Assembly (NCBI GenBank): GCA_036365455.1
Contig: JAWQUS010000016.1
Location: 10,687,001 to 10,751,000 of the forward strand
Length of the DNA stretch: 64,000 nucleotides
DNA from: Macrosoma leucophasiata
Taxonomy: Eukaryota > Arthropoda > Insecta > Lepidoptera > Hedylidae
Direction of reading: 5' to 3'
In this document: piece after piece, positions 22,001-34,049 of the stretch
Layout of the letters: every line of letters starts with the position of its first letter
Position numbering within the stretch: the stretch's first letter is position 1
Translations under genes and position numbers: made by a program
Notes under the pieces: model-generated
What the model was told of the DNA's origin: nothing
The model's database searches: none
The model's input: only the letters and a program-made list of their open reading frames with translations

Positions 22001-25000
22001 GACAGCCAAAAAAAATTCTAATCACATATTTGTGTTCGGTATCGATCTAATAACATCCCCTGGTATTTATTTTTTCAATATTTTTAATGTACAGAATTTA
22101 CTCTTCTACAGATTTATTATAAGTATAGATATGGACTTTTTGTTACTCTATCGTAACTGGTTAGGAAATAAGATTTTTTGTCACACTTTCCTATCTGGTT
22201 CAAAAATAAGATATTTTTTTCTTTTTTCTTTTAACTAGTTTTCTTAACCAGTTATGAAAATGAATATAATGTTTTTATTTCATAACCAGTTAGAGAAAAA
22301 GCGGATAAAAATTCTTCTTTCATAAATAGTTATGAAACATAGTTAGGAATATGGACTAAAGTCATATTTTACAATGTCCACAAAATACTGTTCACGGAAT
22401 TTTGACATAGGTGACAGCTCATCAATGAATCAATGAGGTTGATAAAAGATATTTATCCTAATGAGAATATTATAATCTCTATACCAATATTATAAGCAGG
22501 AAACATTTGTGTTTTTGTAAGTGTTTATGTTTGTAACGTTTTCACACAAAAACTACTGGATCATACATTCATTGCACCCGTGCGAAGGCGGGACGAGGCG
22601 CTAGTGTTAAATAAAATAAAAATCGGAGAAAAATAACCCAAAACAGTTTGTTGGATCTACTTTTATCGATCCTTACCGTATCAAAGAACACAGCAACATC
22701 TTCATATCCGAAAGACCGCGACAAAGCAGCGCCCTCTATTAGGGTGGCTCTAGCTTCCGGGCGATTGTTCTGCAGCAGATGGCACCTTGCCAGCAGAAAT
22801 GTGGCATTCAGGAGCCAGATGCGTTGGTCTGCCAATCGTGCCTCTGCATATAATAACATCGAGAGATACTTGTATTATCTATAGGAAGAAGACTTTCCAA
22901 GTCTTGATAGGTAATTTGGATAAATAAAGGGCGTGCTGTGCTGTATGAGAAAGTGTTGTTTACAAACCAAACCAAGCCAAGCTGATCATCTTTTATCTCT
23001 ACCTCCTTTTCTTTGCTATTCAGATTTTCTTTACCACTTTATAGAAATAAATGAGGTCTACATAGTACTTATTGCGCTGAGAGAAATATTGAGTCAAATA
23101 TTTGCGAATTATTCTGCAATAAGGATGAAGCTTCCAATACTGCGCAGCATTGGCAGTGGCGGCAAAGTATCGCACATCAAAGGACTTTATCGCAAGTTAC
23201 TTTAGACGGCGTGGCATATAGATACAATCTTCCACAACTTGTAATTTTCGTTGTCGCGTTCATCACCATAAATTACAGACACTACAAAGTAGCACATTCA
23301 TCATAGGCTGAAGGCAAAGTTTTATCATACGAATATTATCGTGAGTGTTAGGAGTATATACGAGTAAATTAAATGAGTACACAAGCATCTTAAATTACGT
23401 ATATGTTGAAAAGCGTTAAGCCTACGTTAGATTAAGATAAAAAAATGGTTATAAAATTGTACGATAAATGTAACACTATATTTACTCTTATGAATTGCAA
23501 GAGCGTAATAAAATATTTTGTAGTTACCAGACTGGCATTTTAGAGCATAAAATTTTGCTCTGTGGGCTTGTTTAGTGTCAGCGTGCAGACGAGATAACTC
23601 GTGTAGGACGTAGCAACGTTCGGATGGCCGTCCACTCTGTGATAGTGCTCGTTCTAAAATCCGAAGACGATGTCTGAGAATGTAATATTACAAGGAGAAT
23701 TATTTGACATACCGTTTCTGCAAAAAATATGGATTCTGAATCCAACAAATCCAGATTACAACATTTCGTCGTTGGCTTACACGTAATTTTAAGGCAAAAC
23801 ATCACGGCATCACGAGACTACGCGAGCGAGATGCTACGCTACGCCACGGCAGAATGCGACGCACAGATTACTTTTGAGCGTGTTAAGGAAAATGAGTAAT
23901 AAGAGAGTAAAAATAAGGTTGAATCTAGTTTATTCAGAGGTGACAATCTCAGCGGTTAGCTCTCGATGGCAAAGGATGATTCAGTAGGCCGAAGCGTGAG
24001 CTTGCCGTCCTGTGCCATGCCGTGCCAAGCCATCAGTGTGCGCCGTCCCTTACCAAATCAGTTGCTAACAAAGAGTATGTATACAAATACAACATAAGTT
24101 ACTAAGGTTTTGCCACTCGACGTTGAATTGTTGCTCCATTTTTATTCATTGAATGTTAGATTGAGATGATTTCAGAATCAGCAAAAAAATCAGTGACGAC
24201 TGACAAACATTTTTTTCTTAATGTAATACTACGATTATTGCAAACAAACAGCGTTCACATGAGTATTATCCAAAAATCAGAAGCCAAAATCCAAATACGT
24301 TGTCACTCCAGTGGTATAAATTATTTTGTATCTGTGATAACAGGTCCGGGGCTATAAATTATGATTTATTTAGCCCAGGTGGCCCGTTATTAGAGTTTAA
24401 CCACCAGGAAAATATTTAATAAATACGTATAATATAAAATATTATACTTGGCATCACGGGGAGGCGCAGGAGGTCGTGTCCTTAGCATAGAATCATCACT
24501 TGGTTCACGGGATATGCTTATACCGAGAAGCACAAACGCTCTTTTCTCACGGCTATCTTCATTCATTTGTGTTTTCACGCGTTTCTAGAATTAAGAAAGA
24601 AACTTATATAAATTAAAATATAACTGTTTATATATTATTCCATTCTGATCGAATATTAATTATTATCAAATATAGATAGATCCTTTTCTGTTCACATCAA
24701 TTAAAATTTTACATAATAAATATGTACTTCCACAACACTTTAGCTTCTTGAAGCTAAGAACATTTTTAAAAATTATGAAAATATTTGAAATAGGTATTTA
24801 TTTCAATTTTTCATACAGACCTGTTCTAGAAAAGCATTCGCAACGATATCTCGCAGTTGCTGTAAGAATTTTTCTTTCCCCGGCAACAAGTTAATGGGTT
24901 TCCTCAATATCTGTGCCATCCCGAACTCTGCCATCTCCAGGCACTTAGTGGTGTCTCGTTGTTCTAAGGCTGCCTCAGCGGAGTGGATGAGACGTCGGGC

Positions 25001-28000
25001 ATCAGTGACATGCTGCTGTTGAGTGTGGTCGAGCCTCTGTTTGCGGGCGCGCGACAGTCTGGCGCGAGCTTCTTCTTCGGCTGCGCGTGCGGCGTATAGC
25101 GGACGGCGTTCTCGAAGCACTGTCTGATATAATATGATAAAGTATCATAACTTATCTGATTTGAAATAGTTACAAATTGGTATAACTATTATTAAATCAT
25201 TGTATTTGCCAAACTAATACTGTGAAAGGTTAATAAATTATGAAATTTTGTGATAATCAAACTAAAAAGACATAGGACTAAAAACGGGAACCTATTGTTT
25301 AAATGAATTAATAGGTGGCCAGTCTATGACATTCTCCAAATATGACATTGATAATCTTCTCGGATCACTTACCCTCCGAACCGGGGATTGACCTCTGTCA
25401 GTCTCAGGCATGGCCTGCTGTGACTACGCCGTTGAAACAGTAAGCAAAATACATCCTTACAAACTCCAATACGAAACAAGAAAGAGCAGAAAATGAACCT
25501 GTTATTCCAAAATTATGTTAGCTAAATAATTAGTTACCTGTCTGTTTTCCACATCAGCAAGGGCTTTTTTAGCTAATTCTGTTAATTTTTGAGACCCTTG
25601 CTTGTTGGCTGAAGCGAGTCTTTCATCCTTACATAATGCAGTCAGAAAATATTTGTCATGGGTCATTTGCTCTAAATATTTGCAAGCCATTAGACGGGAT
25701 ATATGTTCGGTTTTCTGCTTTTCCACACGAGATATTTCTTGAACCTAAAATTTGGGGCCACGTATTAATTTTGCTCAGTAGAGTTTATAATGCATTTGCT
25801 TGCCTTAAAGTCATTAGAGCACAGAGGTAACTATGTGAAGTATAATAATTCAGATTTCGGTAGCTCAGTTAGTTAAGCGTATGTACTATATTCGTTCGAG
25901 TTAAAACTAAAGAGTGTAGACAACTTTTCCAGTGCAATGATTCCAAATGGTAGTGTTCAGCACGTGAACCGGTTATGGGTTAAATAGATCTTGTCTAACG
26001 AATGAGAGCGCATCGAAAATTGAGAGTTCTAGTTTTTATATGGGATGTCTATAGGTTGCAATAATCACATAACATCAACATAGTATATTGGTATTAATCC
26101 CTAGGCTAATAGTGTAACGTACAAGACAAAAAAAAATCCAATTTATTGTGTCCTGATATAGTTTTCACTCGAATAATATTTTGAGGTTTTTGATATTAAC
26201 AAGACAAGCCATGCTACAACTATAAGAAAAATAAACAACTCAGATTGTTAGTGTAAAAATCCAAAAGCTCAATACTGATAGTGAAGTTTTGTTGTTATTA
26301 TTAGGTATCAATGTCAATAAAAATATTGTTTTTTTAAAATAATGTCAGTGCACTGAGTTTTGCACGAACAACAAATCTGAAACCGGTAGCGCGCTCCGAT
26401 GGGATGCGGAGGAATCATACGGGTCATAAGACGGGTATTTTGGGACACATTTTGGAGCACAACATAATATTAAGGCTCTGTGCACACCAGAGAACACGTT
26501 TAAGGTCGTTGTTTGAGCGCAATAGTGAGCCCACTTGGAGGCTTATACGATCACGTCTGGATCAAAAGGAACTTCAAATATATCGATAGGATAGCGTCAG
26601 GAATAAGCGATTCGAAACGAAGTTAAACTATATTATTATGTGAATACTCTTAATATGTGAATACTTCTTATCGAACAAACACTCCAGTTAGGTACGTAAA
26701 GTTAAAAAAATATTGGTTAAGGCAAACTATAGGCTGTTACGCCTGAAAAAAATATCTGCAGGTACAACTTTTTTGTATTTTAAAATATCGCTAGTGTCTT
26801 TTTACGGTCTTATTATTTTGATAGTCTGCTGTCTTCGTACGATTCTGCCCATTTGTAACAAAATGTAAATAGTACATTAGAGGGCCTATACAAGAATCAA
26901 AAATTTTGCAATCTACAATTCCAATAACAACCTCGTAAGGTGCCCTTTGGTCAAAATAAAGGCTTTTTATTTTATTTTCATTATTTATACGAGTAAGGTG
27001 CCCTTTGGGTCAAGTGACCACGTCTCTGAAATAACCTACCATAGTTTCTTTTGGAAAGCTTATTATGTCTGGAATTACATTGTCAATAGCCTTTATGACA
27101 TACAAAGAGGAGTAGATAAAATAGCTACTTCGTCTTTCCATACAATACAACTCATGCTGGCTGTGATAGGTGATATTATGAATAAGTACCTGGCAAGTTC
27201 TTTATATTGGCTAAAAAAGTATCTAAGTAAGAATGAAACAGTAATTGTAGTTTATTTTGTTATAATTGAATGAAGTAGCATACTGCTATAAATACCGTAG
27301 CAATAATACCAGAAGGCAAGTTTGGTACATTCAGATCATCAAAATTTAACCAAGAGACTATAAACTAGTAAGTACAATATAAACAGATAAAACGTGCACC
27401 TGAATTATATGTCTAAACTTACAAATTTGCCCAAATGCTACGCCTATACCGTCATTGAAATATGTTTAACTCACTCTATGTGTAGGCTGCGGCGGCACTC
27501 GACACACACGTTTTGGAACTTTCACAGCATCTGCGTCCAAGGAGCCTTTCCACAGTTCTACAGCACTCAAATGTTTCATGGCAGATAGCACCTTGCTCGC
27601 ACTTTTATTGGAACATTCTCGAATCTGTAAATAAATTTTAGAAGTACATTGAAAAAGGCTTTTTAAATGATATTGATGTTGATTTTGACGACGATGGTGA
27701 AAAAAAACAGAAAAAATGTTTTTTTTTATGTAATGAAAGTAGCAAACAAGCAAGCAGTTCAGTTCAGTTTCATAGACACTAACACAAAGACCAGAGGTCA
27801 AAATGCAGATGCGTTACCACTTCTGAGGCCTATGGTGTTATGCCTCTGTGCCGGAAATTACAGAGCCGTACATTACCACCTGACCGGAACACGAAAGTGC
27901 TGAACACTACACTACACCAGTAAAATAAGTCAATAAAATATAAGTATCGAAATTTAAAACACCGTACCGTTTCTTCGGCGCAGCGGACGCAGTCAGCAAA

Positions 28001-31000
28001 GTTGGGCGGCAGTTTTCGCAACGCTTGTCCTCGGTGAGCTAACACAAGCGCTCGCTCGAAGGCACACTTCTCGTATTCAGTTTGAGCTTTGATTTGACGA
28101 GCTGTTATATTGTCTGGTTCTAACTCTGGTGTTAGACATAAAGCAAATATGCCGTATGAGTTTTTTTACCTTGTTATTTCAGTTTTATTATCATTGTTTA
28201 ACACGTTTGAAGTTGGTAACTACAAAAAACGGTATCAAGATACCTGCGCGGGAATCATGGCAATGCAATCAGTGATGATCTACAGTGTACTGAAATATAC
28301 AAGTTGTTTTATTTTATTGGATTTTTTCACAGTTTGGTCGTTATTTTTCTGTGTGATCTTTCGTATGTATCATCATTTGTTAGGTTTATAATCGGTGTGT
28401 AAATTTTTATCAATTAGGCTCAACGATCTGTTTGTGAAAGAATAACATACAGACATACAGAGTTGCTCTCACATTTATAATAATAAAATGGATTGCTATA
28501 ATATTGTCCTGATAAGCGACATTGTTGTTCAACAAAAACTTGAATAAATGGCGTTAATTGTGTGATTTTATTGTTTTAAAATGTAAATTGTCCTTTTAAA
28601 CGTCTATACCTAGGTAGATACATAAAACAGAAACAAACTTTACGAAGAACCGCAGACTTTCATAGATTCAAAATGTTATTCTCCCTCGCACAACTTGATT
28701 TAAAAAATGGAAATCTTCTGTGATAAAATTGTGTAGAATGCTCACCGGCTGCTCTTGCTGCGTCTGCTAAAGCGCCAACATAATACGTCGCTTTTGCCCG
28801 CGCTGTACTACGTCCAAGTAGTGAACGGACATCACAATCCTGTTCGACAAAGCGTACATATTGAATATAATGATTTATTCATTTGAGATACATATTCTAT
28901 GATACAATGTTTAAAGTAGGTACTGAATGTAAATGTAGACTTATATAAGCTGTTTTGTTTACCCTTTACTCTATATCTCAAAACATTATTCTTATTATTA
29001 GGAATTATGTACTATGTTCTAAAAAGTTGATTGCTAAAAGAAAGTGTCAATATTAAAACAACCATTAAATTTCTGCTATATTCCAGACAATCACTCTGGA
29101 ATATAATGAAACCGTTCACGCTTTTAGAATATTGGAAGCAAACCTGCATAACTTATTTTGCTTTATGGTAAATAAAATAAATTCAGTTCAATTCCTATTA
29201 AATCATCGATATCGTATAGGCTAAAACCTAGGTTGTACCTAATTACTAGCGTTCTACTGCTGAGTTTAGTTTTAGCCTCTTCAATATTATGAAAGAGTTG
29301 TTGCTCGTACAAGTATACCTACGTATTTTACAAAATGGCTTTGGATCTGTGTCGAGGTATTTTTATTTATATTTGCATCTCTACACTTACCCAAAGCTGC
29401 TTCGTGAATGTTGGTCATATGTAAATTTAATAAAGATCCAAACGTACCTCAGATTAATGATTGTTGCAATTAAGCAATGGAAAATACAGAAACACTTGAA
29501 GAGGTACCTTTCACGGCATAGATCAACACGGGCCACCGGTCGCGGCGGACCGGAGGGGAGTAGCCATAGCGTTTATTACCGATGCAAAACAGTCTGTCAT
29601 TTTTTGCGGGGGGAAATGTGTGCAACACACACGCACACTACAAAAATCGTCTATTACTACGAAACTCACACCTTGACTTTAACAAAATACAGAAACAATT
29701 TCACGCACACGTTTAAACATCTAGGCGACCGGTATAGGCCCATTTGGGCTTGTACTTCGACAGAGGGGAAAGCCTGCATATGGCTACTCCCCTCCGGTGT
29801 TGCTCTATGTTTCACGGTGATTAACTATAATAATCCTATCGAACACTAACCTCCACTATACTAGGAGGTCTGTACCACGTAATGTGATATTCTGAAAAAA
29901 CTACAACTAATATCACCCAACGAAAGAACAATAAAAATCTGGAAATTTTAATCTCCTCATTCAATTTTATCATTTATTTGACCTCTTATTTTATGGAGAT
30001 GAATCAATATTTTGTTTTTTTTTTTCTTTTACAAAAACAGCATCGGCAAGTCATTTGCCAATCAGTACGAGTACAACCTATGATAAATTCTATTCCGTTT
30101 ATCAGATTTTGTTATTCATCGACGACATAATTGCCGGTTCAATATAAAAATCAATTGCTGTTCCGTTAGTCTCGCTAAAACTCGAGAACGGCTCTACCGA
30201 TTCGGCTAATTTTGGTTTTGAATAATTTTTGGAAGTCCAGCAAAGGTTTAAAAGGGAAATAGTAAAAACCACAAATTCATTTTTCCATACAAATAGTTCG
30301 TATCTATCAAACCTTTGACAGATTATTTCATTGCGAGGCAATACAAAGTTTGCCGGGTCAGTTAAAATCTTAATAAAAATTAGTCTACTAACTACTACAT
30401 TTTTATAATGGCATTGATAACAAACATATTTTCATTTGAAAATTCCCATTAAAAGTTATTTTTATCATTATCAACATAGAACAACAACATATACCTATAT
30501 CCACCACCACGTTAATTGAGACGTAAATCAGTATTTACACGTTTGCTTACTTACGTTCCAGCGAAGAGCTTCATTGTACGCTAAGATAGCTTTCTCAAAT
30601 TGTTCCAACCGTTGCAAGTAATTTCTGCAACAATATGGGTATACATAGTTAATACATTCCATATCGATAGTGCTCTTAATACAGAATAGATATTTACAGC
30701 TTACTTCGGCATTTATATTTGCGAATAGGATATTACCAATTTTGATATAATATTATCGAAATAATTGGTATATTTATGTGATGATGCCTATTGTTCTTTG
30801 CAAGGTAGAAATGCTAGGTAGCCAATGCAAGGTAAATTTTCCACGTAGATGCGTCGCCACTCTTGAGGCTCAAGTTATTGCATTTGTACCGGCAATTATT
30901 GGGTCATCTTACGACAGACAGGATACCTCAATCTTATTATATAATACCCGGAACAGCAGAGTGCAAAGCAGGTAATATCATTCGTCATCTGAAATTTGAA

Positions 31001-31935
31001 CCCGATGCCGTCGGATTCACTCCGCTTCTATCCCAACTATCCATCCGATATGTGATGCCTAGGTTCACTACAGAACATCTTAGCTGAAGCTCAATATTTG
31101 GAGGACGTTAACTAATAATAAAAGCAAACACGCAAATTGATAATTTCATCGTATTTTTTTGTACAGTGAACTCAATTTTTCTCAATATTTTAGGAGATTT
31201 TAAGAAGTTTTTGAGATTTCTGAGAAAAAACGAAAAGTCATATACCCACTTAGGGGATCCAACAAGAAATATTGCACAATGACCTTAGGAGGGAGAGACT
31301 GTACCTATTTCGGGTCTGTAGAGGGTTATATTTCTCGCACCTATTTTACGTTTGTCCATCTATTTGATCAAGTTTTGACCAATACATTGCTTACGTAGGC
31401 AGTGTGCAGCAGAGATAACGCTCTACGAATTCGAAACAAGCCGATTGTCACTTTCATAGGATCGATGTGCAATGATGAGTACATGTAGCTATTTTATTTG
31501 AAAAATCTTTTTCAAAACGCTAATGAATATATACGTTGTGTTTATATGAGATATTGCAAACGAAGATAAAATTCTGAAGATCACAAAAGAGCCTCAAAGT
31601 AAAATTAAATTAAATATCAACCTGGATATTGAAAAATCCTAAGGTTCTTAATTACCAACAAGTCATTAATTTGAACGAGGAGGACTTTTGAGAGATTACG
31701 AATACAACTGAAAACAAGCTAACACACTTAAATAAACGAGGTCGCGCAATATAACTTTGAACAGCAAACATAATATTCCACATAGTGAACCACTCATTGA
31801 TATCTACGGAAGCAGAGTTCCTCGTCTCCCCTTTGTTTGCCCCACTCCAGAGCGTAGACACACTCACCCCCTTTCACGGTACATAGCCACAGCATTGCAC
31901 ACAGGCCGCTCTTCAAGCAGTAATATCTTCCTCAT
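19089..31935 (-). CDS. ODAD4: Outer dynein arm docking complex subunit 4 (TTC25), 12 exons
   Basis: Minus-strand exons: 31935-31868, 30624-30555, 28839-28746, 28125-27968, 27624-27475, 25744-25538, 25123-24821, 24584-24448, 23673-23528, 22843-22677, 20105-19954 and 19239-19089. All introns are GT-AG, every junction keeps phase, and the sum is 1803 nt (600 residues plus stop). That is strong internal support. Residues about 18-130 are N-terminal TPR repeats (QFEKAILAYNEALRWN; YYVGALADAARA; RALVLAHRGQALRKLP). Residues 181-350 hold the segment KYLEQMTHDKYFL...LRERRPLYAARAA, which parallels the human middle region. Residues about 400-500 are C-terminal TPRs (ERCYVLHELSRLHADTKQA; WLLNATFLLARCHLL). 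The tail is basic and ends LGFQDFDF. ODAD4 links outer dynein arms to axonemal doublets, so a sperm-flagellum role is expected. The open frame continues 5' of the chosen ATG for ~40 codons without another ATG, so an upstream exon is possible. Exons 8, 11 and 12 are assigned by phase and order more than by similarity. Confidence 0.88.
20140..20410. repeat. LINE-like repeat in ODAD4 intron 10
   Basis: It begins with a T-run and shares its first 90 bp with 4045-4131 in the alkaline phosphatase gene. The remainder (gtgacccatgcgggtccgtg, gtcatcggcctcgcggggcc) is unusually GC-rich for the window. It looks like the 3' end of a LINE in inverse orientation. No frame is intact. Confidence 0.55.
20596..22129 (-). 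mobile_element. Helitron-like element with nested repeat
   Basis: On the minus strand TCTATACTTATAATAAATC starts at 22129 and CAGCTAG ends at 20596, with flanking A (20595) and T (22130). It matches 5401-6811 over almost the whole length, including the cagacagaca tracts and the ccgggataaaaagt block. The differences are a partial loss of the terminal hairpin arm and a 291-bp repeat (20878-21168) inserted in the gtatgtatg tandem part. It lies in ODAD4 intron 10. Confidence 0.8.
20878..21168 (-). mobile_element. ~290-bp poly(A)-tailed repeat, full length, nested
   Basis: The best complete copy of the family. It starts (minus strand) ctggtggtagagctccagtg and ends gtttgccacatttaaaacat followed by a run of A. 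It interrupts the tandem part of the Helitron, which shows that the repeat was active after the Helitron landed. Confidence 0.85.
22476..22604 (+). mobile_element. Mini-Helitron, ~130 bp
   Basis: It starts TCTCTATACCAATATTATAA after an A and ends gacgaggcgCTAG before a T. A short GC-rich hairpin (cgtgcgaaggcgggacgagg region) precedes the end. It lies 72 bp past the 3' end of ODAD4 exon 10. Confidence 0.65.
24195..24412 (-). repeat. Diverged copy of the ~290-bp repeat
   Basis: Weak match in order: attgcaaacaaacagcgttca, aaatacgttgtcactccagtgg, then taacaggtccggggc and accaccagg. It lies in ODAD4 intron 8 (between 24448 and 23673). Confidence 0.4.
26947..27273 (+). CDS. Unrecognised 108-aa open frame inside ODAD4 intron 5
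   Basis: The frame runs on the strand opposite ODAD4. After a hydrophobic start (FYFIFIIYTS) it has KAYYVWNYIVNSLYDIQRGV, then HTIQLMLAVIGDIMN and SLYWLKKYLSKNE, with a plausible helical composition. Two copies of aaggtgccctttgg lie at its start (26938 and 26998). I do not recognise the family. It may be chance, since the DNA is AT-rich. It could also be a fragment of an old repeat or a single-exon gene. Confidence 0.15.
   Translation: MVKIKAFYFIFIIYTSKVPFGSSDHVSEITYHSFFWKAYYVWNYIVNSLYDIQRGVDKIATSSFHTIQLMLAVIGDIMNKYLASSLYWLKKYLSKNETVIVVYFVIIE
27718..27925 (-). repeat. ~290-bp repeat, truncated copy
   Basis: The T-run (poly-A side) and the poly(A)-side two-thirds are present, up to gaacactacactacaccagt. 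About 70 bp from the other end are deleted. It lies in ODAD4 intron 4. Confidence 0.75.
29517..29809. mobile_element. hAT-like MITE with 8-bp target-site duplication, copy 1
   Basis: Inverted ends: catagatcaacacgggcc... on the left and ...ggtgttgctctatg on the right, with ggcggaccggaggggagtag inverted as ctactcccctccgg. It is flanked by the exact direct repeat TTTCACGG (29509-29516 and 29810-29817). An 8-bp duplication with short inverted ends points to the hAT superfamily. The inner part has no transposase. It lies in ODAD4 intron 2. Confidence 0.88.
30100..30360 (+). repeat. Helitron-type fragment
   Basis: It contains ctcgagaacggctctaccga followed by ttcggctaattttggtt and ends acaaagtttgccgggtcagt. 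These are words common to lepidopteran Helitron-type elements. Neither TC nor CTAG ends are intact. Confidence 0.45.
31288..31488. repeat. Dispersed ~200-bp repeat, copy 3 of 3
   Basis: It matches 4505-4752 nearly end to end: gagggagagactgtacctat, tcgggtctgtagagg, gatcaagttttgaccaatac, gcttacgtaggcagtgtgc, gataacgctctacg and gatcgatgtgcaatg. It lies in ODAD4 intron 1. Confidence 0.7.
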
Positions 31936-32660
31936 GACTCCGGAAGGTCTTTTGTATGCAATCCATTCACGTTGGCAGACTTTATTTTCTTTTCCTTGTT
32001 GTTTACACCGAAATCTAGATGGTGCCGCATTTTCAGTCGCGCTGACTTATAAACTTTGCCGTGATATCGTATAGGGATAGGATTGAGTGTTATGAGTTTC
32101 GAAACGCGACGAAACTTGCAGCAAAATACATAACTCTGTTTACAAAAACCTGGATAACTTTTTAAACTTTATTTAAATGGAACATCTTCACGTTTAGTGT
32201 GCTTTAATCAAGTGATCCAGTGCTTAACACTTTAACTTTATATTTGTAATTTGACCTATCATAAGCAAATTCTATTATTTCCAAGTGATTAAATGAATTT
32301 TTGTTTGAGTTTTTTGAGTTTGACTTGCTTGATAATGCTTACTCTGAAATTTAAGCCCGTTTACTCTTTCAGATCTATAAATCATCTTCACGTTGAGATT
32401 TACACAGATAGGTTTGCAAGTTTGATAAAAACTATAAAGTAAGTATTGACAACGAATGACCAGATTTTTTGCAATTTCATCAATATAACTATTTGTAAAA
32501 AATATTTCCAACATGAGTTTTAAACCTGGGATTTTATACGTACCTAGAATTGAAAAAATAACTGTCAATAAGTCGTGCGTAAACGCGTGAAAATAGCTAC
32601 TCTAACTTTTCTGTGCAACGTTACTCACACAGAAAAATTGGAGGTGGAATCCATGATTTG
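31936..32660. other. 5' flank of ODAD4
   Basis: It holds the upstream part of the first exon and presumably the promoter. A second ATG in another frame (minus strand, near 32030) would open a 30-codon frame that overlaps and ends at the chosen ODAD4 ATG. No other gene is recognised. The frame at 32568-32275 is AT-rich and featureless. Confidence 0.4.
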
Positions 32661-32865
32661 TTTTTTTATGTAATGGAAATGGCAAACAAGCATGCAGTTT
32701 ACATTGATGTTAAGTAATGACTGCACTCACACAAAGACCAAGGTCAAAATGGAAATGCGTTACCACTCCTGGGGCCTAAGGTGTTATGCCCCTGTGCCCG
32801 AAATTGCAGAGCCGTACATTACCACTGATAGTGTTGAACACTACCATTTAGCGGCAAGTATATGA
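32661..32865 (-). repeat. ~290-bp repeat, partial copy
   Basis: From the poly(A) side to ccatttagcggcaagtatat. The far end is missing and the neighbouring duplicated block begins directly. Confidence 0.75.
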
Positions 32866-32889
32866 ATAGTTTAGATTGACCATTTGACG

Positions 32890-33310
32890 GAATAGTTGGC
32901 GCTATGATCGGATAGGACAATATCTACTGGATGCGCTGATATATTATCATAAATTGGGGTTAGCAGATTAGATTAATTAGCTGACTACTTACATTTAATT
33001 TTATACAACGCGTATCGTTCTGTTAGAAAATATTATTTGTCTCTTGTCTTAACAGAACCGATCTTGAGGTTTGAACTACATAACGCTTTTTAATAACAAA
33101 TGCAATGTTCCAAATGAGACAGCTGTTACGCTTCATGCTCTCAGCAGTACGCCTGAAGTAAGTGGTAGTTATCAACATCGGTTAGAGCTCCGTGTAACAA
33201 ACTTTCTAGTTTACGTTCCTCCATCAACAACTATCGACGGCTAATTACAGATTTTACCAAATATCAAAACTGCAATGTTGGTTCTAGTTTTAATCACGTT
33301 AATCCAACAA
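32890..33310 (+). repeat. Duplicated block, partner at 55625-56395
   Basis: Two parts match in the same order and orientation. atcggataggacaat...ctactggatgcgctgat with catcataaattgg corresponds to 55628-55680. cagctgttacgcttcatgct and gtaagtggta, gagctc.gtg.aacaaactt, ctatcgacg.ctaa, then ggttctagttttaat.acgttaat correspond to 56199-56390. The partner has a 5S-type SINE between the two parts, which this copy lacks. Confidence 0.75.
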
Positions 33311-33364
33311 GTTTCTGGATCACAAGTTACTGATTTTAATATATCTTCGAGTACTTGCGAATAG
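33275..33364 (+). pseudogene. Possible signal-peptide exon of a secreted protein, relic
   Basis: ATG opens MLVLVLITLIQQVSGSQV, a textbook signal peptide, then stops after 29 codons. In the partner copy (56367 on) the same hydrophobic frame (VLVLITLIQLDSGLEDAQF) is kept but is shifted out of frame with its ATG by one base. A shared signal peptide in two diverged copies suggests a duplicated small secreted gene, now broken. The downstream exons were not found. Confidence 0.3.
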
Positions 33365-33490
33365 TCTCACGGTTCAATTTAATAGTTTCACTCGACTCAG
33401 TCCTTCGGAGTGTTCCATAGAAGATGTTCCCTGAATTTAACGGGTGGATACATTGTAACGGTAAAGATTAACCGTTACTTTGCGTTTTTA

Positions 33491-33703
33491 ACGACGACCC
33501 GGTTAGTCCAGCGCTGTGAGATGACCGTTTGATTCGAAGGATCGCGGGTTTGAGCCCCGCACTGGGACAAATATTTGTATGGCCTACAGATATTTTTATC
33601 GGGTTTGGGTGTTTGTGTATGTGTTGTATGTGAACAATAGCACCCACGACACAGGTTTATACCTACTGTGGGGCTGTGAGTGTAAGCGTAATTTTTTTTC
33701 CAT
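33491..33703 (+). mobile_element. tRNA-derived SINE, copy 1
   Basis: The head gacccggttagtccagcgc and gatcgcgggtttgagccccg resemble tRNA A and B boxes. The body has gacaaatatttgtatggcct, caatagcacccacgacacag and tgtggggctgtgagtg, and it ends in a T-rich run. A second copy is at 63155-63343. Confidence 0.8.
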
Positions 33704-34049
33704 TCATTACTCTTTATGATTCGTGGTTATGGATACCAACACGCTGTCAAGAGCATCCGATTTAAATGCAATGCAGTTTCGATTCTCGGTACATTTTATA
33801 AGTTTATCGACGATTACTTACTCATGTTAATAGGTACATACGTAGTAAATTTGCAAAGCTGTGTGATAGTTTTTCATATAACTTCAACATTTAAGCTACT
33901 ACTACGATTTTTTTTCATTAACACCACCGTTTAGCTGGAAGACGGGGGGCGAATCTGACAAAAAATGGTAATGATGGATGGACATGGCGAAACTATAAGG
34001 ATTTCTTGTAGGCTACGGAACCTTAAACATCTACTATGAATACTTAACA

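Noticed and set aside
28110..28391. 93-codon plus-strand frame with hydrophobic segments
   Set aside because: Its start overlaps the edge of ODAD4 exon 4 on the other strand and the remainder is AT-rich intron. There is no independent support.
29289..29849. 186-codon plus-strand frame
   Set aside because: More than half of it is the hAT-like MITE at 29517-29809 and the rest is intron sequence of ODAD4.
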